DNA of 64,000 bases from Planctomycetota bacterium (GTDB lineage Bacteria; Planctomycetota; B15-G4), in contig JACKHP010000006.1 in assembly GCA_020638905.1 (NCBI GenBank), positions 142,989-206,988 on the forward strand, given 5' to 3'. Made by a program: the position numbers and the translations under genes. The stretch's first letter is position 1. Each line of letters starts with the position of its first letter. Below, piece by piece: positions 7,753 through 16,358 of this stretch. The notes beneath the pieces are model-generated. The model did not search any database. It was not told the origin of the DNA and was given only the letters and a program-made list of their open reading frames with translations.

Positions 7753-7812
7753 TTTAGGATCCAGTGGAGCAATCCGTGGGGGTTCGAGTCCCCCTCCTCG
7801 CACCACGCGCGC
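7753..7812 (+). repeat. Attachment repeat, right copy (orphan tRNA-Leu 3' end)
   Basis: This is identical to 344-403. It holds the tRNA anticodon loop, variable arm, T-arm and 3' acceptor strand but no 5' half, so it is not a functional tRNA. It marks the right end of the element. Confidence 0.9.
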
Positions 7813-7900
7813 ACGGCGCGCCGAGAGTTCTGGGCCTCACGCCCGTCCGCGGACGTCGGGCCAGATCCGGCCCGATCCTCCCCGGACCCCGAAAACGCGA

Positions 7901-7930
7901 CCGCCACGCCCGGTCTCCCGGACGTGGCGG
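7901..7930 (-). terminator. Hairpin downstream of the DUF5658-like gene
   Basis: CCGCCACG (7901-7908) pairs with CGTGGCGG (7923-7930) around a 14-nt loop. On the minus strand it lies 26 nt beyond the stop of the 7956-8318 gene and is followed by a short TTTT. It also lies just outside the right end of the integrated element. Confidence 0.4.
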
Positions 7931-7955
7931 AGTCACGCGTCGCTGTCGACCGGCG

Positions 7956-8318
7956 TCAGGTCGGCAGCGTCGAGGTCGCGAACAGGTTGAGCAGCGTGAC
8001 CGGGACGTAGATCGCGAACGCGGCGATCACGGCCATGCGCGCGTAGCGCGGCGGCGCGCGGCGGTTCATCCACAGCAGGCACAGCGCGGTGAGCGCGAAC
8101 TTGGCGAACACGAACGTGAGCCGGCCGCCCGATTCGTGCAGCCAGTTCATGAGCGGGTTGACCTCCCGACCGAAGTCGGTCCTCAGCAGGTGATCCGTGA
8201 TCCACGCGTCGAGCGTGGCCAGGAAGAGCAGCACGTAGCTCACCGTCGAGAGTGGCAGGCCTGCGAACGAGATCGGACTGCGCGCCTCGGCGATGCGGGC
8301 GGTGTCTGGGTCGGGCAT
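7956..8318 (-). CDS. Small multi-pass membrane protein, DUF5658-like
   Basis: The protein is 120 residues with about three hydrophobic segments (near 20-38, 60-80 and 90-112). The segment DAWITDHLL followed by EVNPLMNWL is the pattern I associate with DUF5658 proteins, which have no assigned function. The ATG at 8318 is preceded by CGGAG at 7 nt; the open frame runs further upstream but without a better start. The gene stands alone, just outside the right end of the tRNA-Leu element, and ends in a hairpin. Confidence 0.7.
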   Translation of the reverse strand: MPDPDTARIAEARSPISFAGLPLSTVSYVLLFLATLDAWITDHLLRTDFGREVNPLMNWLHESGGRLTFVFAKFALTALCLLWMNRRAPPRYARMAVIAAFAIYVPVTLLNLFATSTLPT

Positions 8319-8522
8319 CGCGGGGCTCCGGGTGCGGATGGAGAAGAGGAGTCCCCGCATCGACGTTCGAACCGGGCGACTTGAAGGCCTCGGCCCGCCC
8401 GGCAGCGCCCGGGACCCTTCCGCGTGCGGCCTCTCTTCGCGATGCGGCCGGGATCGGCTCCCGTTCCGCACCGTTCCGCACGCATCGGGAACGGAACCCC
8501 ACGCGCGCCCCACCGACCGTTG

Positions 8523-8936
8523 CTAGTGTCCCTCGCTCACCGCGTTGCGGTTCCAGCCGGGGATCACCACGCGCACGGCGGCACTGCCGTCGGGGATGCA
8601 CTGGCACCCCAGCCGCGAGTCGGACGACAGGTCGGGCGCCAGGTCGAGCATGTCCTCCTCGGCCTCGCCAGCCTCGTTGCACGACTCGGCACCGCTGTCG
8701 ACGTGCACGTGGCAGGTCGAGCAGGCGCACACGCCGCCGCAGGCGTGATCGAGCGCGATGCCGTGTCCGCAGGCGATGTCGAGGACGCTGCCGGGCAACC
8801 CCTCGTGGCTGTACGGCAACGCGGCCGGATCGACCTCGACGATCGTCTCGGTGTCTCCGTGCACGAACGTGAGCGTGTACGGCTGCTTGGGGAGATCGGC
8901 GCGGACCTGCTCGATGTACGGGTTGATGCCGCCCAT
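8523..8936 (-). CDS. 2Fe-2S ferredoxin (adrenodoxin/Isc type)
   Basis: This 137-residue soluble ferredoxin carries electrons through one [2Fe-2S] cluster. The ligands are Cys66, Cys72 and Cys75 (C-x5-C-x2-C in HACGGVCACSTC) and a fourth Cys at 111 or 113 (LGCQCIP). The spacing and the surrounding HxH residues fit the Isc/adrenodoxin-like group. The start at 8936 has GAGG 5 nt upstream; a longer frame back to 9002 is possible but adds an implausible N-terminus. A TATCCT at 8971-8976 (minus strand) may be the -10. No isc or suf genes lie nearby, so the redox partner cannot be named from context. Confidence 0.9.
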   Translation of the reverse strand: MGGINPYIEQVRADLPKQPYTLTFVHGDTETIVEVDPAALPYSHEGLPGSVLDIACGHGIALDHACGGVCACSTCHVHVDSGAESCNEAGEAEEDMLDLAPDLSSDSRLGCQCIPDGSAAVRVVIPGWNRNAVSEGH

Positions 8937-9022
8937 GGAATCCTCGGGGTGCTCGCGGGACGAGCGCCCCAGGATAGCGCCCACGGGCGCGCCGACCAGC
9001 ATCCTGGACGATCGGCCGCCGT

Positions 9023-11965
9023 TCAGGGCCCGGCCTGGGCCGGCGTGACGACGACCCAGCTCGCGCGATCGTGCACGAGCACCTCCGCCGCCAGCGCCGA
9101 GAGCTCTTCGGTGGACATGCTCTCGTAGGTGTCGACCAGGTCGCGCAGGTCGTCGAGCGTCTCGGGACGCGCCTGGGCGTCGCCCAGGTTCGACATCCAG
9201 AAACCGTTCTGGCGCATCGCGTCGCGCAGGCCCTTGAGCTCGGGCTGCCGCAGGCGTTCGAGTTCCTCGGACGTGACCCCGTCGCGTCCCAGGTCTTCGG
9301 CCACCTTCAGGCAGGCGTCGAGCACCGCCTCGCGCCGCTCGGGCGCCGCGCTCGAGCCGATCACCACGAAGCCCACGCCCGGGTAGACCTGGCTCGGGAC
9401 GGCCTGCGCCGACGGCGAATACGCCTCGCCCAGCTCCTCGCGCACGATCTCGCGCACGCGGTCGGCCAGCACGATGCCCAGCATGCGCAACAGGCGCCGC
9501 GTGCGCGCGTCGCGTCCGTCGGTGGCGCGGCAGAAGATCTGCAGCGTCGCGTCGGGGATGGCCGTGGTGATGGCGTGCTCCTGGCGCACGCCGTCGACCA
9601 GCGCCACCACGCGGTTGTTGTCATACGGACGCAGCGCGCGGCGCTCGGGCAGCACGCCCAGCGTGCGCGCGGCCGCGTCGACCACGGCGTCGACGTCGAC
9701 GTCGCCCACGATCACCACCTCGAGCGGACCGTTCGCGAGTTGCGGCCCGAGCCAGGCGCGGATCACGTCCATCGTGATCGTCAGGGCGTCCTCCTGCGAC
9801 GGCAGGCCGAAGCGCGGGTCGCCGCCGTGCAGCGCCGGCATGAACTCGCGCGCGATGGGTCCCTGCGGCTGGTGCTCGAGCTGCTGGTAGACCAGCGGCA
9901 GGATCTTGGTGCGCGCCTGCTCGAGCGCGTCGGTACGCCAGCCCGGGTCGGTCAGGTACGCGCACAGGATCTCGAGCTGGAACAGCAGGTCGTCGGGCGT
10001 GGTCGAGGCCTGCAGCGCGATGCGGTCCTCGTCGGCCCCGATCGCGGGCGCGCCGGCCTGCCGGCCGGCGGTCAGGCGCCGCAGCGCGTCGACGTCGTGC
10101 GCGCCGGTGCCGATCATCGCCAGGGGCGCGAGCGCGGTCATGAAGCCCACGCCCGCCGCGTCCTCGGGATCGAGCGCGAGCAGGCCCTCGCCCAGGCTGC
10201 AACCCACGAGCACCTGCTGCTGCTGGAAGTCGGTGGACTTCACCGTGAGCCGCACGCCGTTCGCGAACGTGACGCGCTCGAGGTCGAGGTCGTCGACGTG
10301 GTCGCGCGCGGTGATCTCGCCGCGCACGTCGGGCGACGACGCGTACGCGAAGGCGTCCTGCGCCTTCTCCTCGGGAGCGGCGACGTCCACGGCGCGGCTC
10401 TCTTCCAGGGCCGCCTCGAGCTGCGCGCCCGCGTCGTCGCCCAGGTCGAGGCCACCCATGGCGTAGATCGCGTCGTGTCCCTCGGCCCAGGCCTCGACGA
10501 GGGCCGCGTGGCAGGCCTCGGGCGTGGCCGCGTCGAGCGCCGGACGCAGGATGTCGCGGTTCGTGGACGCGTCGCGCGGCACCGTGTCGCTGCTGCCGGC
10601 GGCCGCCAGGATGCCGTTCACGTAGCTTCCGCTGGCACGGGTCGGCTCGCGCAGCACGGCGTCGTCGAGCGAGCGCGTCCAGTCGGCGATCTCCTCGTCG
10701 AGCTCGGACTGCTGGAAGCCGTGCTCGAGCGCGGCGCGCAGGCCCTGCTCGCCGGCGGCCAGGGCCTCCTTCCAGCGTGCGGGCTCGCAGCTGATGCCGA
10801 GCGTCTCGCCGTCGATCACCTCCATCTGCTCGGCGCTGCCCACGAACGCACCCAGGAACGGACTGTCGGGCTTGCGCGCGGCCTCGCTGAAACGCGTGTT
10901 GAGCATGCGCCGCGCCAGCCGCAGCGGGACGTCCTCGCGCAGCTGCTCGACGGTGCGCGGCTCGGGCTCCCACGGCCGCAGGCGGGCCACGACGACGTTC
11001 ACCGACGGGACCTCGTCGTGGTAGAGCGCGAAGGCGTCGTGCGCGAACGTCGGGCGTCCCGGGTCGGGCAGCGGCACACGCTCGGGCCGCGTCAGGTCGG
11101 CGAACGCGTCGCGCACGAGCGGCTCGGGATCGAGTCCGCCGAGATCGCCCACGAGCACCACCGTCATCAGGTCGGGACGGTACCAACGCTCGTAGAACGC
11201 GCGCACGCTCTCCGCGGTGAACTTCGCGCGCACGTCGGCCTTGCCGATCGGCAGGCGGTCGGCGAAGCGCGTCCCGTCGAGCAGCCGCTCGATGAGGTCG
11301 AACTGCAGGCGCAGCTGGGGCGAGTCGCGCTCACGCTCCTCGCCGTCGATCACGCCGACCTCCTTGCGCACCTCCTCTTCCTGCAAAAGGAGGCCGCCGG
11401 CGAAGTCGCGCAGCACCGCGAGCCCCTCGACGAGCGACTGCTCGTCGCTCTCGGGCAGGTCGATCTTGTAGATCGTCTCGTCGAACCACGTCGAGGCGTT
11501 GACGTGCGCCCCGAAGCTCATGCCGTGCTCCTGGAACCAGCGCACGAGGTCGCCGGAGGCGAAGTGCTCGCTGCCGTTGAAGGCCATGTGCTCGAGGAAG
11601 TGCGCCATGCCCTGCTCGTCGTCGCGCTCGGCCTCGCTGCCCACGTCGACGTGCAGGCGCAGGTAGCTCCTGTGCTCGGGCTCGCCGTTCTCCATCCAGA
11701 CCCAGCGCAGGCCGTTCTCGAGCGCGCCGAAGTGCATGCGCGGATCGACCGGGATGTCGGACGCCTCGTAGGGCCACGGACGCGGCGCCACCGGCGCGCG
11801 CGCCGCGACGGCGTCGGCGTAGCCGGCGACGGCGGCCGACGGCGCGGTCGACGCGTCGCCGGTCGCGGACGAGGACGAGGACGTGGGCGCCGAGCAGGCG
11901 ACCAGCGCGACGAGCAGCGCGAGCGCGGCGCGACGCACCGGGACGGCGAAGGGCGACGACCTCAT
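9023..11965 (-). CDS. M16 family zinc metalloprotease, lipoprotein
   Basis: The protein has 980 residues. It begins with a signal peptide and lipobox (ALLVALVAC, Cys24), then a Ser/Thr-rich linker. The inverted zinc site HFLEH (His122, Glu125, His126) of the M16 pitrilysin/insulinase family follows, with a downstream acidic stretch near 195-210 supplying the third ligand. Length and layout match two-halved M16 peptidases with an inactive second half. It is probably anchored in the cell envelope and degrades peptides there. The start at 11965 has GGAG 7 nt upstream. It is the last gene of a minus-strand group with threonine aldolase 208 nt upstream, which is too far to assert an operon. Confidence 0.93.
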   Translation of the reverse strand: MRSSPFAVPVRRAALALLVALVACSAPTSSSSSATGDASTAPSAAVAGYADAVAARAPVAPRPWPYEASDIPVDPRMHFGALENGLRWVWMENGEPEHRSYLRLHVDVGSEAERDDEQGMAHFLEHMAFNGSEHFASGDLVRWFQEHGMSFGAHVNASTWFDETIYKIDLPESDEQSLVEGLAVLRDFAGGLLLQEEEVRKEVGVIDGEERERDSPQLRLQFDLIERLLDGTRFADRLPIGKADVRAKFTAESVRAFYERWYRPDLMTVVLVGDLGGLDPEPLVRDAFADLTRPERVPLPDPGRPTFAHDAFALYHDEVPSVNVVVARLRPWEPEPRTVEQLREDVPLRLARRMLNTRFSEAARKPDSPFLGAFVGSAEQMEVIDGETLGISCEPARWKEALAAGEQGLRAALEHGFQQSELDEEIADWTRSLDDAVLREPTRASGSYVNGILAAAGSSDTVPRDASTNRDILRPALDAATPEACHAALVEAWAEGHDAIYAMGGLDLGDDAGAQLEAALEESRAVDVAAPEEKAQDAFAYASSPDVRGEITARDHVDDLDLERVTFANGVRLTVKSTDFQQQQVLVGCSLGEGLLALDPEDAAGVGFMTALAPLAMIGTGAHDVDALRRLTAGRQAGAPAIGADEDRIALQASTTPDDLLFQLEILCAYLTDPGWRTDALEQARTKILPLVYQQLEHQPQGPIAREFMPALHGGDPRFGLPSQEDALTITMDVIRAWLGPQLANGPLEVVIVGDVDVDAVVDAAARTLGVLPERRALRPYDNNRVVALVDGVRQEHAITTAIPDATLQIFCRATDGRDARTRRLLRMLGIVLADRVREIVREELGEAYSPSAQAVPSQVYPGVGFVVIGSSAAPERREAVLDACLKVAEDLGRDGVTSEELERLRQPELKGLRDAMRQNGFWMSNLGDAQARPETLDDLRDLVDTYESMSTEELSALAAEVLVHDRASWVVVTPAQAGP

Positions 11966-12173
11966 GCGAGGACTCCGGGGCTGCGGCGACCCGGGGAGGA
12001 TCGGGTCGTCCGCGAGGGAGAGACGGCGTCGCGCGCGGCTCGGCGCCGCACCGCGACCGTCCCATCGCACGAAAGTCCGCGGGCGTGGCGCAACGCCCGA
12101 AGCGTGACGCAAAGGAGGAGCGCGCGCCGGCGGATCTCCGCCGCGGGCTCGGGACGTCCGCCCCGCGCGGTGC

Positions 12174-13190
12174 TCAGGACAGCTCGGACCGCGCCGCGGC
12201 CGCCACCGCGTGGACCGCCTCGTCCCCCACGTCGCGGTGGAGGACGAAGCGCAGGCGCCCCGCGTCGAGCGCCAGGCACAGCACGCCGCGGCGCGCGAAG
12301 GCGTCCTGCAGCTCGTGCGCCTCGCGCTCGACGTGCAGCACCACGATGTTCGTCTGCACCGCGGCCGGGTCGATGCGCGCGCCCGGAAGGTCGGCGAGCT
12401 CGAGCGCCAGGGCCCGGGCCCGGGCGTGGTCGTCGGCGAGGCGCGCCGTCCCGTCGCGCAGGGCCAGCAGGCCGGCGGCGGCGATCACGCCGGCCTGACG
12501 CATGCCGCCGCCGAGGGCCTTGCGCAGCTTTCGGCAGACCGCGATGCGCTCGGCCGAACCCACCACGAGCGATCCCACCGGCGCGCCGAGTCCCTTGCTG
12601 AGGCAGATCGAGGTCAGCTCGACGTCGCGCACCCAGCGCGCGGCCGGGACGCCGCTGGCCACCTCGGCGTGGAACAGCCGCGCGCCGTCGACGTGCACGG
12701 GCAGGCCGCGCCGGCGCGCGAGGGCGGTGAGCGCGTCCACGGTCTCGAGCGGCACGACGCTGCCGCCCGAGTAGTTGTGCGTCTGCTCGATCGAGATCAA
12801 TCCCGTGCGCGGGTAGTGGATGTCGTCCCCGCGCAGCGCGCGCTCGACCGCCTCGACCGGCATCGCCCCGCGCACGCCGGGCACCGGACGGATCTGGCAA
12901 CCCCACAGGCGTGCGGCCGAGCCGACCTCGTTGTAGAGCGCGTGCGACTCGGCCTCGGCCACGATCTCGTCGCCGGGACGCGTGAGCGCGCCCAGGCAGA
13001 TCTGGTTGCCCATCGTCCCCGACGGGACGAACAGCGCGGCCTGCTTGCCCAGCCGCTCGGCGCCTTGCTCCTCGAGCGCGCGCACGGTGGGGTCTTCGCC
13101 GAGCACGTCGTCGCCCACCTCGGCCGCGGCCATGGCCGCGCGCATCTCGGGCGTGGGACGGGTCACGGTGTCGCTGCGCAGGTCGTGCAT
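12174..13190 (-). CDS. ltaE: Low-specificity L-threonine aldolase
   Basis: This 338-residue PLP enzyme cleaves L-threonine (and usually allo-threonine) to glycine and acetaldehyde. It begins with the family-typical DLRSDTVTRPTPEMRAAM. The cofactor lysine is Lys199 in LSKGLGAPVG, with the PLP-binding aspartate in HVDGARLF (Asp168). The length is normal for a bacterial aldolase. The ATG at 13190 has GGAG 8 nt upstream. The gene diverges from the FG-GAP protein at 13337 and shares a 146-nt intergenic region with it. Confidence 0.93.
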   Translation of the reverse strand: MHDLRSDTVTRPTPEMRAAMAAAEVGDDVLGEDPTVRALEEQGAERLGKQAALFVPSGTMGNQICLGALTRPGDEIVAEAESHALYNEVGSAARLWGCQIRPVPGVRGAMPVEAVERALRGDDIHYPRTGLISIEQTHNYSGGSVVPLETVDALTALARRRGLPVHVDGARLFHAEVASGVPAARWVRDVELTSICLSKGLGAPVGSLVVGSAERIAVCRKLRKALGGGMRQAGVIAAAGLLALRDGTARLADDHARARALALELADLPGARIDPAAVQTNIVVLHVEREAHELQDAFARRGVLCLALDAGRLRFVLHRDVGDEAVHAVAAAARSELS

Positions 13191-13336
13191 CGGGGAGGCT
13201 CCAACGGCCGGGCGCTCGTGCCCGTCGGGATCGGGTGACCCATGGTCCGCACGACGAGGTGCGCCGTCCACCGCGACGCCCGCGGGGGCGCGTCGGTATG
13301 CTGCGCGATCTCCTCCCGCCCGAACCGCGCGCCGCG

Positions 13337-15127
13337 ATGCCAGCCGTGAACCGACGCCTCCTGCGAATCGCGCGCTCCGCGCCGGCACGACACGGCGATC
13401 GGCGCGCCGCGCGCGGGGCGCTCGCGCTCGCGCTGCTGCTCGTCGCCTGCGGCGACGCCGGGCCCTCGCCGTCCGACGGACCGCGCTTCGTCGAGTTCGC
13501 CGGGCGCGCGGGGCTGGACGTCCCGCTCACCTGCGACGGCCCGGTCAAGGACACGATCCTGGGCGTGAACGGCAACGGCGTGGCGCTCTTCGACGCCGAC
13601 GGCGACGGACGCCTCGACGTGCTGCTCACCGACGGCAGCACGCGCGCACGCTGGCTCGCGCACGATCCGGTGCGGCTGCACCTCATGCTGCAGACGGCGC
13701 CCGATCCGTCCGGCGAGCCGCGCTTCGCCGAGGTCGCCGACTGCGGCCTCGTGATGGACGGCTGGCCCAGCGGCGTCTCGGTCGGCGACGTCGACCTCGA
13801 CGGACGTCCCGACGTGGCCGTGGGCGGTCTCGGCGAGGACGCGCTGTTCCTCAATCGCGGCGCACCCGGTGCGCCGCGCTTCGAGAAGCACGCCCTGCCC
13901 GGCCGCACGTCGCCGCTCGACTGGACGACCTCGGTCGCGTTCGGCGACGCCGACCTCGACGGACGCCTCGACCTGCTGCTCGTGCGCTACCTCTCGATCG
14001 ACCCGGCCGACCCGCCGATGGGCGAGATCGGCGGCGTCCCGTGCACGTTCAAGGGACACCCCGTGATGTGCGGTCCGCACGGCATGACCCCGCAACCCGA
14101 CGTGCTGCTGCGCGGCGTCGATGCCCCCGAGCTGTTCGTCGACGCGAGCGAGGCGTGCGGACTGCGCAGCCGTCCCGCGGCCTACGGCCTGGGCGTGGTC
14201 TTCGCGGACCTCGACCAGGACGGCGACCTCGACCTGTACGTGGCGAACGACTCGGTCGACAACCACCTGTGGGTGAACCGCGGCGACGGCACGTTCGAGG
14301 AGCGCGGCTCGATCTCGGGCGCGGCCAGCGACATGGCGGGACGCGCGCAGGCCGGCATGGGTGTCGACCTCGGCGACGTCGACCGCGACGGCGACCTCGA
14401 TCTCGTGGTGACCAACTTCTCCGACGAGACGAACGCGTTCTACCGGCACGACGGCGGGCTGCTGTTCCGCGACATGACCACCGCGGCGGGCCTGGGCGGC
14501 ATGAGCCGTCCGCTGCTGGGCTGGGGCGTGGTCACGACCGACTTCGACGCCGACGGACGTGACGACCTGCTGTTCGCGAACGGTCACGTCTATCCCGAGG
14601 CCGACCTGCCCGGCACGGGCACGTCGTACGCGCAGCCGATCGTGCTGCTCGAGCGCGACGCCCAGGGCCGCTTCGGCGGCAACGTGTTCGACGATCCCAC
14701 CCCTCGCAAGGGACGCGCCGTGGCGCGCGGAGACCTCGACGACGACGGCGATCCCGACCTGCTCGTGCTCGTGCTCGACGGCGCGCCGCTGGCCTACCGC
14801 AACATGACCGGTCGTCCCGAGCGCCGCCTCGTCGTCACGCTGCGCGGGCACGGTCCCGGCGGACGCGAGGGCTACGGCGCCACGCTGCGCGTGCGCACCG
14901 CCGCGGGCGTCGACGCCGTGCCGTGCCGCTCGTCGTCCAGCTTCCAGGCCCAGGGTGATGCGCGACTGTTCGTGACCGGCACAGGACCGATCCTCGAGGC
15001 CTCGGTGCTGTGGCCGGGAGGCGAGGTCCTGACTCTCGATCCGGCGACGCTGGCCTTCGGGCGGCGCGTGGTCGTGGAGCGCGGCGCCGGTGTGGTCCAA
15101 TCGGACGATCTCCGGAAGTCGCCCTGA
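13337..15127 (+). CDS. CRTAC1-type protein: FG-GAP repeats plus ASPIC/UnbV domain, lipoprotein
   Basis: The 597-residue product starts with an Arg-rich signal and a lipobox ending LLLVACGD. Multiple FG-GAP/EF-hand-like Asp repeats follow (DADGDGRLD, DVDLDGRPD, DLDQDGDLD, DVDRDGDLD), which bind calcium and form a beta-propeller in the family. The C-terminal about 80 residues fit the ASPIC/UnbV domain. The ATG at 13337 is preferred because a TATGCT -10-like hexamer at 13297-13302 would put the transcript start downstream of the earlier in-frame ATG. The stop and the next gene's ATG share one base, so the TPR lipoprotein after it is coupled. The function is unknown. Confidence 0.88.
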   Translation: MPAVNRRLLRIARSAPARHGDRRAARGALALALLLVACGDAGPSPSDGPRFVEFAGRAGLDVPLTCDGPVKDTILGVNGNGVALFDADGDGRLDVLLTDGSTRARWLAHDPVRLHLMLQTAPDPSGEPRFAEVADCGLVMDGWPSGVSVGDVDLDGRPDVAVGGLGEDALFLNRGAPGAPRFEKHALPGRTSPLDWTTSVAFGDADLDGRLDLLLVRYLSIDPADPPMGEIGGVPCTFKGHPVMCGPHGMTPQPDVLLRGVDAPELFVDASEACGLRSRPAAYGLGVVFADLDQDGDLDLYVANDSVDNHLWVNRGDGTFEERGSISGAASDMAGRAQAGMGVDLGDVDRDGDLDLVVTNFSDETNAFYRHDGGLLFRDMTTAAGLGGMSRPLLGWGVVTTDFDADGRDDLLFANGHVYPEADLPGTGTSYAQPIVLLERDAQGRFGGNVFDDPTPRKGRAVARGDLDDDGDPDLLVLVLDGAPLAYRNMTGRPERRLVVTLRGHGPGGREGYGATLRVRTAAGVDAVPCRSSSSFQAQGDARLFVTGTGPILEASVLWPGGEVLTLDPATLAFGRRVVVERGAGVVQSDDLRKSP

Positions 15128-16287
15128 TGTCCGTCCGTCCGTCGTCCCCGATCGCCCTGCTGCTCGCGCTCGCGCTGTGCGCGTGCGGCGACGAGCGTCC
15201 CGTCGAGACGTTCGATCCCGGGCCCGTCGAGGCCGCCATCCCCGAGGTCGTCTCGGCCCTCGCCGACGGACGTCCCGACCAGGCGCTCGAGCTCATCGCC
15301 GCGCGCCGACGGCAGCCCGATCCGCCCGAGGGACTCGACCTGTTCGAGGGCATGGCGCTCATCGACGCGGGACGTCCGGCCGAGGCCGAGGCGGCGCTCG
15401 CGCGCGAGCTCGACGCGCGTCCCGGCAACGGACAGGCGCACATGCTGCTGGCCGAGCAGCTCATCGTGGCCGGACGCCTCGACGAAGCGCGCGCGCACCT
15501 CGAGCAGGCCGGTGCGCACGGCGCCGATCCGGTCTACCTCGCGCTGCTGCGCGGACGCCTGGCGCTGGACACCGACGACGACGAGACGGCCAAGCGCGCC
15601 TTCCGCGACTTCCTGCAGGGCGACCGCTACAGCGCGCGCGCGGCCGAGGCGCACCACGCGCTGGCCCAGATCGCCGAGCGCGAAGGCGACCAGGACAGCG
15701 CCGCGTCGCACCGGCGCACGAGCGAGCACCTCGAGCAGGTGGCGCAGTTCCTGAACCTGTACCGCGAGCGGCTCGAGGCCGATCCGGCCGACGTCGACGC
15801 GACCCTCGGCGTGGGCATGATCTACCTCGACCTGTTCGTGAACATGGGCGGCGAGGCCCAGATGAGCAAGCAGGCCGCGGCCGCCTTCCGGGCCGTGCTC
15901 GGGCGCGACCCGCAGAACGTCAAGGCGCTCTTCAACCTGGGCTTCCTGCGCTCGATCGAGGGCCGCTTCGAGGAGGCCGAGCACGACTGGGAGCGCGTGA
16001 TCGCCATCGATCCCGGCCACTCGGGCAGCCTGCTCAACCTGGGACGACTGGCGCTCCGGAACGGCGCCCAGTCGGCGGCCGAGGGGCGCTTCCGCGAGGC
16101 CCTCGACGGGGCCGACGACGACGACGAACGCAGCCAGGCGCATCTCGAGCTGGCCACGCTGCTCGAGCAGCAGGGCCGGCTGGCCGAGGCGCTGGAGCAC
16201 TTCGAGGCGGCGCTGACCCTGCGCCCCGGCGCGCCCCAGGACGTGCTCGACCACGTCGCGCAGCTCCGCGCCCAGGTCTCGGGCTGA
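15127..16287 (+). CDS. TPR-repeat lipoprotein
   Basis: The protein has 386 residues with a signal peptide and lipobox (LALALCACGD), then tetratricopeptide-like helical repeats over most of its length. The clearest repeats are at the C-terminal end (ALFNLGFLRSIEGRFEEAE, LLNLGRLALRNGAQSAAE). Such proteins act as scaffolds. Its ATG overlaps the stop of the FG-GAP gene by one base. FG-GAP/ASPIC proteins and TPR proteins are often neighbours in planctomycetes and acidobacteria, and the coupling here suggests that the two form a complex on the outside of the membrane. Confidence 0.85.
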   Translation: MSVRPSSPIALLLALALCACGDERPVETFDPGPVEAAIPEVVSALADGRPDQALELIAARRRQPDPPEGLDLFEGMALIDAGRPAEAEAALARELDARPGNGQAHMLLAEQLIVAGRLDEARAHLEQAGAHGADPVYLALLRGRLALDTDDDETAKRAFRDFLQGDRYSARAAEAHHALAQIAEREGDQDSAASHRRTSEHLEQVAQFLNLYRERLEADPADVDATLGVGMIYLDLFVNMGGEAQMSKQAAAAFRAVLGRDPQNVKALFNLGFLRSIEGRFEEAEHDWERVIAIDPGHSGSLLNLGRLALRNGAQSAAEGRFREALDGADDDDERSQAHLELATLLEQQGRLAEALEHFEAALTLRPGAPQDVLDHVAQLRAQVSG

Positions 16288-16358
16288 GGTTCAAGCCGGG
16301 AGGCGTGGGACGACGAAGAGGTGCGAGGCCGTCCGCCCGCAGCCTCCGGACCCACACC

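Larger units (their letters stand above)
344..7812. mobile_element. tRNA-Leu-integrated element carrying methyltransferase, AAA+ ATPase and AbiE cargo
   Basis: A 60-bp perfect direct repeat (344-403 and 7753-7812) brackets about 7.4 kb. The left copy is the 3' part of the tRNA-Leu gene and the right copy is an orphan tRNA 3' end without a 5' half. This is the standard footprint of tyrosine-recombinase integration into a tRNA. The contents are a C5 methyltransferase, the integrase, a large AAA+ ATPase and the AbiEi/AbiEii pair. The middle (about 2900-5950) is clearly lower in GC than its surroundings, which supports transfer. No replication or conjugation genes are visible, so it may be a mobilisable or satellite-like island. 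Confidence 0.85.

Noticed and set aside
7753..7812. A second tRNA-Leu gene
   Set aside because: Only the 3' half is present. The sequence before it shows no matching acceptor strand or D-arm, so it is an attachment repeat.
9071..12601. Long open frame antisense to the M16 protease gene
   Set aside because: It has a biased, Arg/His/Gln-rich composition typical of the antisense of high-GC genes, and the protease on the other strand has full family motifs.
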